Made by a program: the position numbers and the translations under genes
DNA from: Deinococcus humi
Lineage (GTDB): Bacteria > Deinococcota > Deinococci > Deinococcales > Deinococcaceae
DNA: 64,000 bases
Direction: 5' to 3'
Assembly: GCF_014201875.1 (NCBI RefSeq)
Contig: NZ_JACHFL010000004.1
Location: forward strand, 124,001 to 188,000
Part shown: one piece after another, positions 28,373 through 36,936 of the stretch
Layout of the letters: the number at the start of each line of letters is the position of its first letter
Position numbering within the stretch: the first letter of the stretch is position 1
Notes under the pieces: generated by a model
What the model saw: only the letters and a program-made list of their open reading frames with translations
Told to the model about the DNA's origin: nothing
The model's database searches: none

Positions 28373-30259
28373 ATGCTGAGCACCCGCACCGTCCTCAAGG
28401 AAAATGACCTGTATCTCGTCGGAGACGCGCATTACGCCGTCGCCCAGGGCGAGAGCGGGCTGTACCGCCGCGACACCCGTTTTCTGTGCCGCTACGAATG
28501 GCGACTGGACGGCCAGATCCCGCAGACACTGATGCAGCACGAGCGCTTTCCATTCTGGTTGCAGACCCAGAGCGCGAACGCCGATGTGGGCTACACCATG
28601 CGCGTGGGCCTGAGCCGCGATCTACAGATGATGGCAACCGAGCTGCGCGACACCCTGCGCGTCACGCGTTACGCCGGGGCTGAGGCGCATACGCTGACGC
28701 TCGCCCTGGCCGCCGATTTCCTGGATATGTTTGAGGTGCGCGGCTGGCCGGTCACCGCTGATGACCGCGAGATCCGCACGGAGGCCACCGCAGACGGCGT
28801 CACCTTCGCGTACACCGCGAAAGACGGCCTCGAGCACCGTGCCGTGGTGCAGACCTCGCCCGCCGCGCAGTGGGACGGCGAACACCTGAGCTGGACCCTG
28901 ACGGAGACCGAGACCGAGATCGTGGTCAGCGTCTATCCGCTGCTCTCGGACGAGACCACGGTGCCCGGCGATCCAGCCGCGCTGGCCGACGAATACGCCG
29001 CGCTTCAGGCCGGAATCGGGCGTGACCTGCAACTGTCCGATCCGCGCGACACCCGCGTGTTGACCCAGAGCATCAAAGACCTCCGCAGCCTGTCGTTCCA
29101 GACGGCACAGGGGGCGTTCCCGGCGGCGGGCCTGCCGTGGTTCGTGGCCCCTTTTGGCCGCGACAGCATGATCATCGCCCTGATGGTCAAGGAGCACCTG
29201 CCCGCTCTGGCGCTGACGGTGGCCCGCTTTCTGGCCGCGCACCAGGGCACACGGTACGACCCCGTCACGCTCGAGCAACCCGGCAAGATCCTGCACGAGC
29301 TGCGCGTGGGTGAGCTGACCCGCACGGGCCGCACCCCTCACCGTCCGTACTACGCCACCGCCGACGCCACGCCGCTGTTCGTGTGGCTGGTGGGCGAGCT
29401 CAGTGCCGCACACCCCGATCTGGCCGCCGAGCTGCGCCCCAACTGGGAGGCGGCGCTGAACTGGTGCCTGACCGACGGCGACCCCGATCAGGACGGATTG
29501 ATCGAGTACACGCCCGATACCGAACCCGGCGGCATCACCAACGCGGTCTGGAAGGACAGCGGCGACAGCACCTTCACGGCGCAGGATGTGGACGTCAGTG
29601 GGCACGTCGCAGTGATCGAGGTTCAGGGCTACGCTTACGCCGCGTACGGTGCGGCGGCCCGCATGTACCGTCTGCTGGGCGAGGACGCGCTGGCGTCCGA
29701 ATGGGAGACCCTTGCTCAGACGCTGCGCGAACGTTTTCAGGCAGCCTTCTGGTGGCCCGAGCGTGGGTATTACGTTCACGGCCTGAACGGTGACAAACAG
29801 CCGCTACGCGTGCTGGTCAGCAACCCGGCGCATGCGCTCTGGACGGGCATCATTCCGCCCGAATTCGCGGCGCAGGTAGCAAAAACCGCGCTGGGCGAGG
29901 AGCTGTGGAGCGGCTGGGGAATCCGTACGCTGGGCATGCGGGAAATCCGTTACAACCCGGTGAGCTACCACAACGGCAGCGTGTGGCCGCACGACACTGC
30001 TGCCGCCGCGCTGGGCATGCACCGTTACGGCCTGAATGCGGAGGCGGCGCAGGTGGCCCGCGCCCTGTTCGACGCTGCCCGCGCTGCGCCCGACGCCCGC
30101 CTGAGCGAGCTGTTCGCAGGCTTCCCCCGCCAGGACGGAACCCCGCCCATCCCGTATCCCGCGGCCTGCCACCCACAGGGCTGGGACGCAGCGGCGGTGC
30201 TGGCGCTCGCGCACTTGCTGGAATTGCCGGTGCCCCAGTCCGACAGGACGCTGGTTTAG
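28373..30259 (+). CDS. Amylo-alpha-1,6-glucosidase / glycogen debranching-type glycoside hydrolase
   Basis: 628 residues. The N-terminal ~200 residues match the bacterial debranching N-terminal domain (GESGLYRRDTRFLCRYEWRL, LTETETEIVVSVYP). The catalytic part is an (alpha/alpha)6 barrel with PWFVAPFGRDSMI, QPGKILHELRVGELTR, YYATADATPLFVWLVGEL and SVWPHDTAAAALGMHRYG. Members remove alpha-1,6 branches or act on related glucans. ATG 28373 has AAGGAG 6 bases before it. No signal peptide, so it works in the cytosol on imported or stored glucan. It follows the transport genes by 121 bases and is probably co-expressed with them. Confidence 0.88.
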   Translation: MLSTRTVLKENDLYLVGDAHYAVAQGESGLYRRDTRFLCRYEWRLDGQIPQTLMQHERFPFWLQTQSANADVGYTMRVGLSRDLQMMATELRDTLRVTRYAGAEAHTLTLALAADFLDMFEVRGWPVTADDREIRTEATADGVTFAYTAKDGLEHRAVVQTSPAAQWDGEHLSWTLTETETEIVVSVYPLLSDETTVPGDPAALADEYAALQAGIGRDLQLSDPRDTRVLTQSIKDLRSLSFQTAQGAFPAAGLPWFVAPFGRDSMIIALMVKEHLPALALTVARFLAAHQGTRYDPVTLEQPGKILHELRVGELTRTGRTPHRPYYATADATPLFVWLVGELSAAHPDLAAELRPNWEAALNWCLTDGDPDQDGLIEYTPDTEPGGITNAVWKDSGDSTFTAQDVDVSGHVAVIEVQGYAYAAYGAAARMYRLLGEDALASEWETLAQTLRERFQAAFWWPERGYYVHGLNGDKQPLRVLVSNPAHALWTGIIPPEFAAQVAKTALGEELWSGWGIRTLGMREIRYNPVSYHNGSVWPHDTAAAALGMHRYGLNAEAAQVARALFDAARAAPDARLSELFAGFPRQDGTPPIPYPAACHPQGWDAAAVLALAHLLELPVPQSDRTLV

Positions 30260-30404
30260 GAGCGCTCACCCGTTCAGGGGCCTCGCGGCCTCCTCAGATC
30301 TCAGCTGCCATAGCAATTGGTTTTGCTGCGTGTCCGGGAAGGTGTAGGGCAAGCGAGAGCAGCGACTTCACCCGGCAAGCTGGGCCTGACGCTGTGGTGG
30401 CAGG
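30260..30404. other. Short intergenic region after the debranching enzyme
   Basis: A weak GC hairpin (GGGGCC, 4-base loop, GGCCTC, near 30277-30293) follows the stop codon without a T-tract. Nothing else is seen before the pseudogene. Confidence 0.3.
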
Positions 30405-31082
30405 CTCACCTTGCCTCAGTCGGCCATGGAGGGTCACGAGGAAGGTGGTTCCCTCGCCAGGGATGCTCTCCAGCCAGACCTCTCCGCCGTGCCGCTGGGC
30501 AATCTTACGGGTGATCGACAGACCGATGCCGTTGTCCGATGCTGAGAAGCAGACGAATGCCCCGTCCTGAGCGGCGCTCACGCCGATGAGTGTGGCGGTT
30601 TGGCGCAGTGCGCCACCGCGCCGCCAGGGTCCGCCGGAAACGCATATGTTCCGGCGCAAAAACATGTGGCTCCTGGAACTCTACGCCCGGAACACCGATA
30701 CCCCGCTCGTACAGCACCATCGGCAACACGGCGCAGGCCAAGGCGCGGTCAGCTCCGCCGCGAACTGAGGATACGCTGCGTTAGTTCAGCAATACTGCTG
30801 AAATACAGCGCTTCCAGGCGCGTCAGGGCATTCCAGCAGGCGAGGCGCGTCGATCGGCGCCGTGCCCGTGTCACCATGCCTGGGCCCCTGCCCCTCTCCC
30901 CTTCTAGCGGCCACGTCGAGCCGATTTCCCTCCGGGCCAAGCAGCAGAACGGTCCTGCTCACCACGCCCAGAGCACCAGGCAACGATGCGAGGACACTGC
31001 TGAACACCGTCTCGGCGCAGGCGACGGCGAGCTGTTCGGTCATGGTCTGCAGAAATTTAGTCAGGAAAAGAAATGACGTGCT
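30405..31082 (-). pseudogene. Decayed GAF-domain sensor histidine kinase
   Basis: Read on the minus strand, pieces of one protein lie in order but in different frames: a GAF start (FLQTMTEQLAVACAETVFSS ... RTVLLLGPEGNRLDVAARRG, about 31048-30890), its middle (RLEALYFSSIAELTQRILSS, about 30822-30765), its end (CAVLPMVLYERGIGVPGVEF, EPHVFAPEHMRF, about 30735-30640), then the ATPase domain (FSASDNGIG joined to LSITRKIAQRHGGEVWLESI, GEGTTFLVTLH, about 30555-30430). The dimerisation helix, the N-box and the 30 or so residues between DNGIG and the GLGLSI region are missing. At least two frameshifts plus two deletions make it non-functional. Ends are approximate. Confidence 0.8.
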
Positions 31083-31223
31083 GGCCGCCGGGGCCAGATG
31101 AACCATCCTTCAAGATGGTTTGAAGCCGAAGAATCTGCCGTGACGGATTGGGGCTCTTCAGATGACGGTCCATGGCTGGTGAGCGGTTACCCTCCGCTCC
31201 CGCAAACCGACCCACTGGGGCTG

Positions 31224-31252
31224 TTGACAGTGTCGGAGCACGCTCCTACGAT
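31224..31252 (+). promoter_or_regulatory. Strong promoter before the dienelactone-hydrolase-like gene
   Basis: TTGACA (31224-31229) and TACGAT (31247-31252) are exactly 17 bases apart. The spacer holds an inverted repeat, GGAGC-AC-GCTCC. The -10 ends 5 bases before ATG 31258, so a leaderless mini-ORF would begin the transcript. Confidence 0.65.
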
Positions 31253-31257
31253 GCCCT

Positions 31258-31341
31258 ATGGTTCCCGTCCGTTCCCTGTTACTGGTTCATCTCCGTTCTC
31301 CATGTGGGTTTGGTCCGCTTGTAAACATGGACTCTTTGTGA
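31258..31341 (+). CDS. 27-residue leaderless mini-ORF coupled to the next gene
   Basis: ATG 31258 lies 5 bases after the -10 box and opens a 27-codon frame (MVPVRSLLLVHLRSP...) whose TGA (31339-31341) overlaps a GTG (31338-31340) in the frame of the hydrolase, giving GTGA. The hydrolase has no other start with a ribosome site after the promoter. It may be a leader that delivers ribosomes; the peptide itself matches nothing I know. Confidence 0.35.
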   Translation: MVPVRSLLLVHLRSPCGFGPLVNMDSL

Positions 31342-32171
31342 CCGCAGCCTCTCTGGCAGATGGCGCGGTCTTTCCGGCGCTTCACATTCAGCACCTGTGT
31401 TATCCGGTTCAGGCGCTGGACGGAACGACGCTGCAGATCGGCGGGCGGCTGCAGATCCCGGCCGGTGCCGCCGAACCAGCGCCAGCTGTGGTGATCGCGC
31501 ACGGCTCCAACGGCATCGATTCGCGGGGGCAGGCCCACGCGCTCGACCTGAACCGCGCGGGCATCGCTACGCTGGAGATCGACATGTGGGGCGCGCGCGG
31601 TCTGGCGGGCGGTTCCGATGGCCGTCCGAGGGCGGCGCAGGAAAATCTGCCCGATGTCTTCGGGGCCTTCGCCGTGCTGGCCGCACACTCACGGGTGGAT
31701 CCCCGCCGCATCGGGCTGTTGGGTTTCTCGTGGGGCGGTGTCGTCACGCTGCTCAGCGCCACCCGGCACGCCCGGGATCTGTATTTGCCTACGGGGCAGC
31801 AATTCGCGGCGCACGCGGCCTTCTATCCGGCGTGCTGGATTTACAACACCGTCCCTGGTTACGAGCTGCGTGACCTGACCGGGGCTGGGGTGCTGGTGCT
31901 GGTGGGCGCGCAGGACCGTTACGATGACCCTGGCGAGGCGGGGCACGAGCTGATCGCCAACCTGGCACCGGCAGACCGAGCTCACCTGCGCACCATCGTC
32001 TACCCTGGCGCGGAACATGGTTTCAATATGTTTGAGGCTCCGTATACTTACCATGACCCGTTTCTGCACCGGGGGCGAGGTGGCGAGGGACTTTCGGCGC
32101 CCCATCCCGCGGCCAGGGAGGCCGCCCGTCTGGAACTGGTCCGGTTTTTTGAACAGGCGTTCGCAGAGTGA
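31338..32171 (+). CDS. Dienelactone hydrolase family protein (alpha/beta hydrolase)
   Basis: 277 residues from GTG 31338. An alpha/beta hydrolase with PAVVIAHGSNGIDSRGQ, the nucleophile elbow GFSWGG (serine, where classical dienelactone hydrolase has cysteine), an acid in VGAQDRYDDPGEAG and the histidine in PGAEHGFNMF. Probably a cytosolic esterase of unknown substrate. The frame stays open up to 31098, but the promoter at 31224-31252 puts the start after 31252; the in-frame choices are ATG 31302 and GTG 31338, and homology begins near residue 17 of the GTG version. Start remains uncertain. Confidence 0.8.
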   Translation: MTAASLADGAVFPALHIQHLCYPVQALDGTTLQIGGRLQIPAGAAEPAPAVVIAHGSNGIDSRGQAHALDLNRAGIATLEIDMWGARGLAGGSDGRPRAAQENLPDVFGAFAVLAAHSRVDPRRIGLLGFSWGGVVTLLSATRHARDLYLPTGQQFAAHAAFYPACWIYNTVPGYELRDLTGAGVLVLVGAQDRYDDPGEAGHELIANLAPADRAHLRTIVYPGAEHGFNMFEAPYTYHDPFLHRGRGGEGLSAPHPAAREAARLELVRFFEQAFAE

Positions 32172-32218
32172 GGCACCTTCCGACACACCGCCGCGAAGGC
32201 ACCCTGCGAGGAGATGGA

Positions 32219-32275
32219 ATGATTGACCCTCTGAGCGTTGCTCTGCCACCCACCGGCGGTGTCCGTGGGCGCTGA
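32219..32275 (+). CDS. 18-residue ORF overlapping the RidA-like gene start
   Basis: ATG 32219 has an excellent site (GAGGAG, 5 bases away) and encodes MIDPLSVALPPTGGVRGR before TGA 32273-32275, overlapping the next gene's possible GTG starts at 32259 and 32265. It could be a coupled leader ORF, or the true N-terminus of the RidA-like protein separated by a one-base frameshift. Confidence 0.35.
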   Translation: MIDPLSVALPPTGGVRGR

Positions 32276-32747
32276 GGCCCGACTGGCGGAACTCGGCGTG
32301 ATCCTGCCGCCAGCAGCCCGGCTGCCCGCCGGAGTGATGTTGCCATTCACGACAGTCCGGGTGGTTGGGGAGCGGGCCATCGTTTCCGGTCATGGCCCGC
32401 AGGCCCAGGACGGCACGCTGGCCGGGCCGCTGGGCAAGGTAGGCCGCGAGGTCTCGCCAGTGGAGGCCCACCACGCCGCACGGCTGGTGGCCCTGTCGAT
32501 GCTGGGCAGCCTGCGCCGCGAACTGGGCGATCTGGACCGGATCACCGCCTGGGTACGGGTTCACGGCATGGTCAATGCCGCGCCCGGCTTCACGGAACTG
32601 CCGCAGGTCATCAACGGCTTCTCCGCCACCATCTTGGACGTTTTCGGACCAGTCATCGGCCAGCACGCCCGTTCAGCCGTGGGTCTGGCCGAACTGCCCT
32701 GGAATATTCCAGTGGAGGTGGAGGCCGAAGTGCTGATCCGGGTCTGA
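32259..32747 (+). CDS. RidA family (YjgF/L-PSP) protein
   Basis: 162 residues, the size of the longer RidA-like group. EARLAELGVILPPAARLPAG at the start, IVSGHGPQ, LGDLDRITAWVRVHGMVNA, VINGFSATILDVFG and HARSAVGLAELPWNIPVEVEA at the end fit the family; canonical RidA members hydrolyse reactive enamines/imines, and the arginine that binds substrate would be in HARSAVG. I chose GTG 32259 (GTG 32265 equally possible; TTG 32238 also in frame). The only good ribosome site belongs to the overlapping 18-codon frame, so the start is uncertain. It is 20 bases from the convergent DUF1175 gene. Confidence 0.8.
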   Translation: MSVGAEARLAELGVILPPAARLPAGVMLPFTTVRVVGERAIVSGHGPQAQDGTLAGPLGKVGREVSPVEAHHAARLVALSMLGSLRRELGDLDRITAWVRVHGMVNAAPGFTELPQVINGFSATILDVFGPVIGQHARSAVGLAELPWNIPVEVEAEVLIRV

Positions 32748-32767
32748 GGCGCCGGGTCAGACGCCCC

Positions 32768-33517
32768 TCAGTCCACGATCTTCCAGCGATAGACGCCCAG
32801 AAAGTTGGGATTACTGTCCGCCGGGTGGAAGGCGCGTTCTGCGTAGCGCAGCAGGCTCTGCACGGTCAGCAGCCGCACCTCGCCGCCTTCCTGCGGGCTG
32901 GCCCCGGTGTGGTACACCACCTTGCCGTCCCCCAGATAGACCATGCTGTGGTACGAGCGTAGGCCGGGCCGGATGAAGATCAGCAGATCACCGCGTTTGG
33001 CCCGCGCCATGTTGCGCGACACCCGCACCATCGAATGGGTCGAGAGGTACTGCACCGTGGTTCGCCCCACCAGTTTGCCCGCCTCAATGTCGCCCGCCCG
33101 GTAAGTTCCGCCCGCCACCCGAAACACCGAGCGGCTGATGACGGGCAGCGGATAGCTGAACGCCTGCACCGGCCCCAGACGGGGGCGCGGGAGAAATCTG
33201 AACTTGGCAAACCACGCTGCGTCGTGCGGCATCAGGGCGTTGACAAAGGCGTAGCGCAGCAGGCCGCCGCAGTCACGGTCCTCGGGCTGCCAGTCGGCAT
33301 TCATGCCGTAATACTGGCTCTCGGCGATACTGGCGAACCAGTCGGCGAAATTCGCGCGGTCCTGTCCCACCAGCTCGGCGGCGTCTGGATAGCCGTCGCG
33401 GTCCCGGTCTGCGGCACTGGGGATGGGGGGTTGGGTGGCGCGCTGGGCCACACCGCCGCCCAACGCGAGACAGACCAGCAGAGCCAGCCGGGAAGCGAAG
33501 CGGCGCCGCGTCATCAT
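32768..33517 (-). CDS. DUF1175 (YfaT-like) family protein
   Basis: 249 residues with a signal peptide (RLALLVCLALGGGVA). Motifs: DRDRDGYPDAAEL (a calcium-loop-like acidic stretch), NFADWFASIAESQYYG, EDRDCGGLLRYAFVNALMPHDAAWF, KRGDLLIFIRPGLRSYHSMVYLG and GVYRWKI. The cysteine in RDCGGL and histidine in YHSMVYLG sit like the Cys-His pair of NlpC/P60-type folds, which suggests a papain-like fold. In other bacteria DUF1175 genes lie beside bacterial alpha-2-macroglobulin genes; here none is in view. The first of two ATGs is used, behind the AT-rich ATAATACT. Confidence 0.75.
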   Translation of the reverse strand: MMTRRRFASRLALLVCLALGGGVAQRATQPPIPSAADRDRDGYPDAAELVGQDRANFADWFASIAESQYYGMNADWQPEDRDCGGLLRYAFVNALMPHDAAWFAKFRFLPRPRLGPVQAFSYPLPVISRSVFRVAGGTYRAGDIEAGKLVGRTTVQYLSTHSMVRVSRNMARAKRGDLLIFIRPGLRSYHSMVYLGDGKVVYHTGASPQEGGEVRLLTVQSLLRYAERAFHPADSNPNFLGVYRWKIVD

Positions 33518-33641
33518 CCGAGTATTATCTCAAAATCCTCGTAGTGCGTGAGGGGAAGAGTCGACTTCAGGGCAGTAGTCTCGTTCACGGAAACCTCTTC
33601 ATCACGCCGTTATTCAGTCCCAGTGTACGGCCAGCTCGGAA

Positions 33642-34808
33642 TCAATCCCCGCTCCCCGCCGGACGCGACAGCTTTCCGGCAATCACCGAATGCCGCGCCC
33701 CCGTCGTATGCGGCAGCGTATTGCGCCAGCCCTGAAACGCGTAATAGCCCAGAATGGCGAAGGCCGCGGCCTCCCGCGCGCTGGAGTTCCAGCCGCGTTC
33801 CTCGAAAGTCAGCACGGGAATGGGGGCAAGGGCTGTTCGGAGCTGGGCCATGAAGGTAGGATTGTACGCGCCGCCACCCGCCACCACGACCTCGTCCAGA
33901 CCATGCGGCACGATGAAACGCTGGTAAGCGTCCGCCACAGATTGCGCGCTGAAGGCGGTTACCGTGGCGGCGATATCGGCTGCGTTTAATTCAAACACGC
34001 CGGGCAACCGTTGCAGGTTCCAGCGCTCACGCCCGGTGGATTTGGGGGGCGGGGCGGCCAGGTACTCGTCCCTGCGCCAGGTGTGCACAAGGGTCTCAGC
34101 CACGTGACCGCTGGCCCCCATTCGTCCACCCTCGTCGAAGCGGCCCCCGAACAGCTCGGCGGCCTCGTCAATGAGGGCGTTGGCGGGGCCGGTGTCGAAG
34201 GCGATCACGCCCGCTTCACTCAGGCCCGGCAGATAGGTCAGGTTGCTGATGCCCCCCAGGTTGTGGATGGCACGGCGTACCCCGGCCTCGGCATACATCA
34301 ACCGGTCTGCAAAGGGCACCAGTGGGGCCCCCTGCCCCCCAGCCACCATGTCGGGGGCACGGAAATCGGAAACCACCGGTTTTCCAGTGCGCTCCACGAT
34401 CACCGACGCCTCGCCGATCTGAAGGGTAGAGCGGGTGTGCCAGCCGCGCGTGCCGTCGGGCGCGGGGATATGATGGACGGTCTGCCCGTGGCTGGCGATC
34501 AGGTCAGCGTCGGCCGAGAGTTCGGCAGCGGCCTCAGCCAGCACCTCGCCCAGCCAGAAGTTCAGCTGGGTGATTTCGCTGGTCCTGGCCTCATCGCGGG
34601 TGGCGGCCAGCAACGCGGCACGCAGGTCATCGGCAAAGGGGGTGTAACGGTGCTCCAGCACGGTGGCGCGTGGGGCAAGGCCAGTCAGTTCGGGCGCGAG
34701 GCCTCCCCCACCCACAGCCGGCCAGCCCGAAAGCTCAATCAAGACGGCGTCGATGCCGTCCACGCTGGTGCCGTTCATCAAGCCCAGCAAGCGCGGGGCG
34801 CGGGTCAT
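33642..34808 (-). CDS. anmK: Anhydro-N-acetylmuramic acid kinase
   Basis: 388 residues. AnmK opens and phosphorylates 1,6-anhydroMurNAc, giving MurNAc-6-phosphate for MurQ. The start [20 protein letters not shown] is the family hallmark (phosphate-binding GTSxDGID); [49 protein letters not shown] and [15 protein letters not shown] follow. I chose ATG 34808 because homology begins there; a TTG 26 codons upstream is in frame but adds unrelated sequence. Usually the step after it, MurQ, is nearby; here murQ lies 6 kb away on the other strand beyond a Dpp-like transporter. Confidence 0.93.
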   Translation of the reverse strand: MTRAPRLLGLMNGTSVDGIDAVLIELSGWPAVGGGGLAPELTGLAPRATVLEHRYTPFADDLRAALLAATRDEARTSEITQLNFWLGEVLAEAAAELSADADLIASHGQTVHHIPAPDGTRGWHTRSTLQIGEASVIVERTGKPVVSDFRAPDMVAGGQGAPLVPFADRLMYAEAGVRRAIHNLGGISNLTYLPGLSEAGVIAFDTGPANALIDEAAELFGGRFDEGGRMGASGHVAETLVHTWRRDEYLAAPPPKSTGRERWNLQRLPGVFELNAADIAATVTAFSAQSVADAYQRFIVPHGLDEVVVAGGGAYNPTFMAQLRTALAPIPVLTFEERGWNSSAREAAAFAILGYYAFQGWRNTLPHTTGARHSVIAGKLSRPAGSGD

Positions 34809-35042
34809 GGTTGACCGCCGAGCGGGCACATCAAGAGCGCTTCCAAGACTCGCCTCAGCATCGCCGCGCCCGCTCTCCAACGCCAACTTTCAACATGCTT
34901 CCAATATAAACCACTTAAATACCAAAGAGTGACCAAAATCGGCGCGGTGGTCTACCCTATCCCCAGCCGTCCCCGAGTCCCCCGTCGACACCCCAATACG
35001 AGCAGAGGATAAACAGGAATGACTGTTCTGAGCCAGACTGGC

Positions 35043-35690
35043 TCAGCGTGCCACGTAAGTGTGCAAGTATGCCCAGCCATTCCCCTGCGCGCCGACGCGT
35101 CTGAGCCCTGCGGCCTGTGCCCAGCCGTCCATGTTCCGGGGGCCCACGTACTCCGGCGCGAAAAACTCCTCACCGACGATGATCCGTCCTCCAGCCCGGA
35201 GCACCCGCAGGCATTCGCGCAGGGCTGCCACAGGCGCCGGGGTTTCAGTCAACACCGAGATCAGCACCACGGCGTCCAGGCTCTCAGCCTCACAGGGAAG
35301 GGCCGCCAGATCGGCGCGCAGCAGGCTTAGATTACTGAGAGTCGCCGTTCTGGCCGCTGTCTGGGCCAGGTAACGGGCGTCAATATCCAGCGCGGTCAGA
35401 TAGGCGCAGCGTTCGGCAAGCGCTTCGGTGAACAGACCAGAGCCACAACCCCCTTCCAGCACCTGATCATCCGGGAGCAGGCCACAGGCCTCGGCCAGTT
35501 GCTGGGGATCGCGGTAGCGCCGCCGCCATGGGTTTTCCAGCAGCCACCCCCAGCCGTATGGAATGGGGCGCGGCCGGTTTCTGATCCACAGGCGCAATGC
35601 GAACTGGGTCAGGACGAGACCGGCCAGACCGTATGCGGCCCAGCGGCATGCTTTGCGGGCCAGCTTCCGAGCGTCAGCAAAGTGCAGCAT
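35043..35690 (-). CDS. Class I SAM-dependent methyltransferase with N-terminal membrane segment
   Basis: 215 residues. A hydrophobic helix near residues 18-32 (WAAYGLAGLVLTQFALRL) precedes a Rossmann methyltransferase domain: VLEGGCGSGLFTEAL (motif I), LTALDIDARY, RADLAALPC and LDAVVLISVL, then LRECLRVLRAGGRIIVGEEF. Substrate unknown; such membrane-anchored forms often act on quinones or lipids, but that is only a possibility. I chose ATG 35690 because GGAGG stands 7 bases before it. A terminator for the upstream dpp-like genes ends about 60 bases before this start. Confidence 0.78.
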   Translation of the reverse strand: MLHFADARKLARKACRWAAYGLAGLVLTQFALRLWIRNRPRPIPYGWGWLLENPWRRRYRDPQQLAEACGLLPDDQVLEGGCGSGLFTEALAERCAYLTALDIDARYLAQTAARTATLSNLSLLRADLAALPCEAESLDAVVLISVLTETPAPVAALRECLRVLRAGGRIIVGEEFFAPEYVGPRNMDGWAQAAGLRRVGAQGNGWAYLHTYVAR

Positions 35691-35747
35691 CGAATCGCCT
35701 CCTGAGATGAGAGAACACCGACGGTGCGGAACGCTGGGCCGGAGACG

Positions 35748-35770
35748 AAAAAACCGCCCTTTCAGGCGGT
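35748..35770 (-). terminator. Rho-independent terminator after the dppC-like gene
   Basis: On the minus strand ACCGCC (35765-35770), a 6-base loop, GGCGGT (35753-35758) and a run of six T (35748-35753 read on that strand). It closes the Dpp-like transport operon. Confidence 0.85.
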
Positions 35771-35814
35771 GATGGGCAAAAGATAGCGCACTATTCACGG
35801 ACGGTCAACCCTAT

Positions 35815-36936
35815 TCAGCGGCTCTGGGTATCCGCCGCGTCACGCAGCGCGTCTCCCATGAAATTAAACGCCAGCACCGACAGCACGATCATCAGGCCGG
35901 GCAGCAGCAGCCAGGGGTACAGGTTGAGGGTCTCGAAGTTCTGCGCGTCTTTGAGCAGCAGGCCCCAGCTGGTCATCGGTTCCTTGATGCCTAGGCCCAG
36001 GAAACTCAGCGCGCTCTCGCCCAGGATGTAGCCGGGCAGCGCCAGCGTGGCGGTCACGATCAGGAACGAACTCAGGTTGGGCATGATGTGGCGCAGGATC
36101 ACCCGCAGGTCACTGCCGCCAATGGCCCGCGCCGCCTGCACGTAATCCACATTGCGCGCACTGATGACCTGTCCTCGCACCACTCGCGCCAGCCCTGCCC
36201 AGCCGATCAGAGCCAGCACGGCGATGATGCCCAGGTACACCCAGGTACTCGGCCAGCTTGCGGGAATGATGGTGGACAGCGCCAGCAGAATCGGCAGACG
36301 TGGGAACGACAGCAGCACCTCGATCACCCGCTGGATCAGGTTATCGACCCAACCGCCGAAATACCCACTGACCCCGCCCAGCACGATACCGATGGTAAAG
36401 CTGATCAGAATACCGATCAGGCCCACCGTCAGGCTGACCTGCGAACCAACGAGCATCCGTGAGAACAGGTCCCGCCCAAACTTGTCGGTTCCAAGTGGAA
36501 AATAAAAGCCGTCCTTCACACCGAACAGATGCCACTGACTCTGAAAGACGCCCAGGAGGTTGTAGCGGGATTCCAGCGGGTTGTCGCCGCGCACGAAAAA
36601 GAGGATCGGCTTGGGAGTCGAGGTGTCCGGCGCGAAGGTGGAGCGGAAGGTCACCGGATCACGGGTCTTCTTGACGCCGTAGACGAAGGGCCTCATCAAC
36701 TGGCCGTCATGAACGATGTGGACGGCCTGCGGACGCTGAAAGGGAAAGTCGGCGTGCTGAGCGGTGATCGAGTACGGCGCCAGGAACCCGGCCAGAAGCG
36801 CAATCAGGTACAGCGCGGCCAGAATCCACGCGCTCCACACACCCACCCGGTTGCGCCGGAAGCGCCGCAGCGCCAGCGCCAGCGGGGTCTGCCGCTCCGG
36901 CCCCTTCACCACAGTGGTGGCAGGAACGGCCGTCAT
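35815..36936 (-). CDS. Peptide/oligosaccharide ABC transporter permease (DppC/OppC-like)
   Basis: 373 residues. Start ATG 36936 overlaps the upstream permease stop (ATGA). Helix 1 is VWSAWILAALYLIALLAGFLAPY; an outward segment of about 120 residues follows (QAVHIVHDGQLMRPFVYGVKK ... FYFPLGTDKFGRDLFSRML), then five helices with the permease loop RARNV-like ISARNVDYVQAARAIGGSD and ALPGYILGESALSFLGLG. GTDKFGRDLFSR and the ESALSFLGLG stretch identify the OppC/DppC group. It is about 70 residues longer than usual because of the segment after helix 1. No ATPase gene is adjacent. Confidence 0.9.
   Translation of the reverse strand: MTAVPATTVVKGPERQTPLALALRRFRRNRVGVWSAWILAALYLIALLAGFLAPYSITAQHADFPFQRPQAVHIVHDGQLMRPFVYGVKKTRDPVTFRSTFAPDTSTPKPILFFVRGDNPLESRYNLLGVFQSQWHLFGVKDGFYFPLGTDKFGRDLFSRMLVGSQVSLTVGLIGILISFTIGIVLGGVSGYFGGWVDNLIQRVIEVLLSFPRLPILLALSTIIPASWPSTWVYLGIIAVLALIGWAGLARVVRGQVISARNVDYVQAARAIGGSDLRVILRHIMPNLSSFLIVTATLALPGYILGESALSFLGLGIKEPMTSWGLLLKDAQNFETLNLYPWLLLPGLMIVLSVLAFNFMGDALRDAADTQSR

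Noticed and set aside
30505..31106. Several 60-160 codon frames as separate small genes
   Set aside because: The minus-strand frames are pieces of one decayed GAF-kinase; the plus-strand frames are their shadows.
31098..31337. An 80-residue N-terminal extension of the dienelactone-hydrolase-like protein
   Set aside because: A near-consensus promoter lies inside it and the extension matches nothing in the family.
34809..34886. 26-residue extension of AnmK from a TTG codon
   Set aside because: Homology starts at ATG 34808 and no ribosome site precedes the TTG.
35029..35047. CTGAGCCAG-A-CTGGCTCAG palindrome after the methyltransferase gene as a terminator
   Set aside because: A 7-base stem without a T-tract, and it overlaps the gene end; too weak to list.
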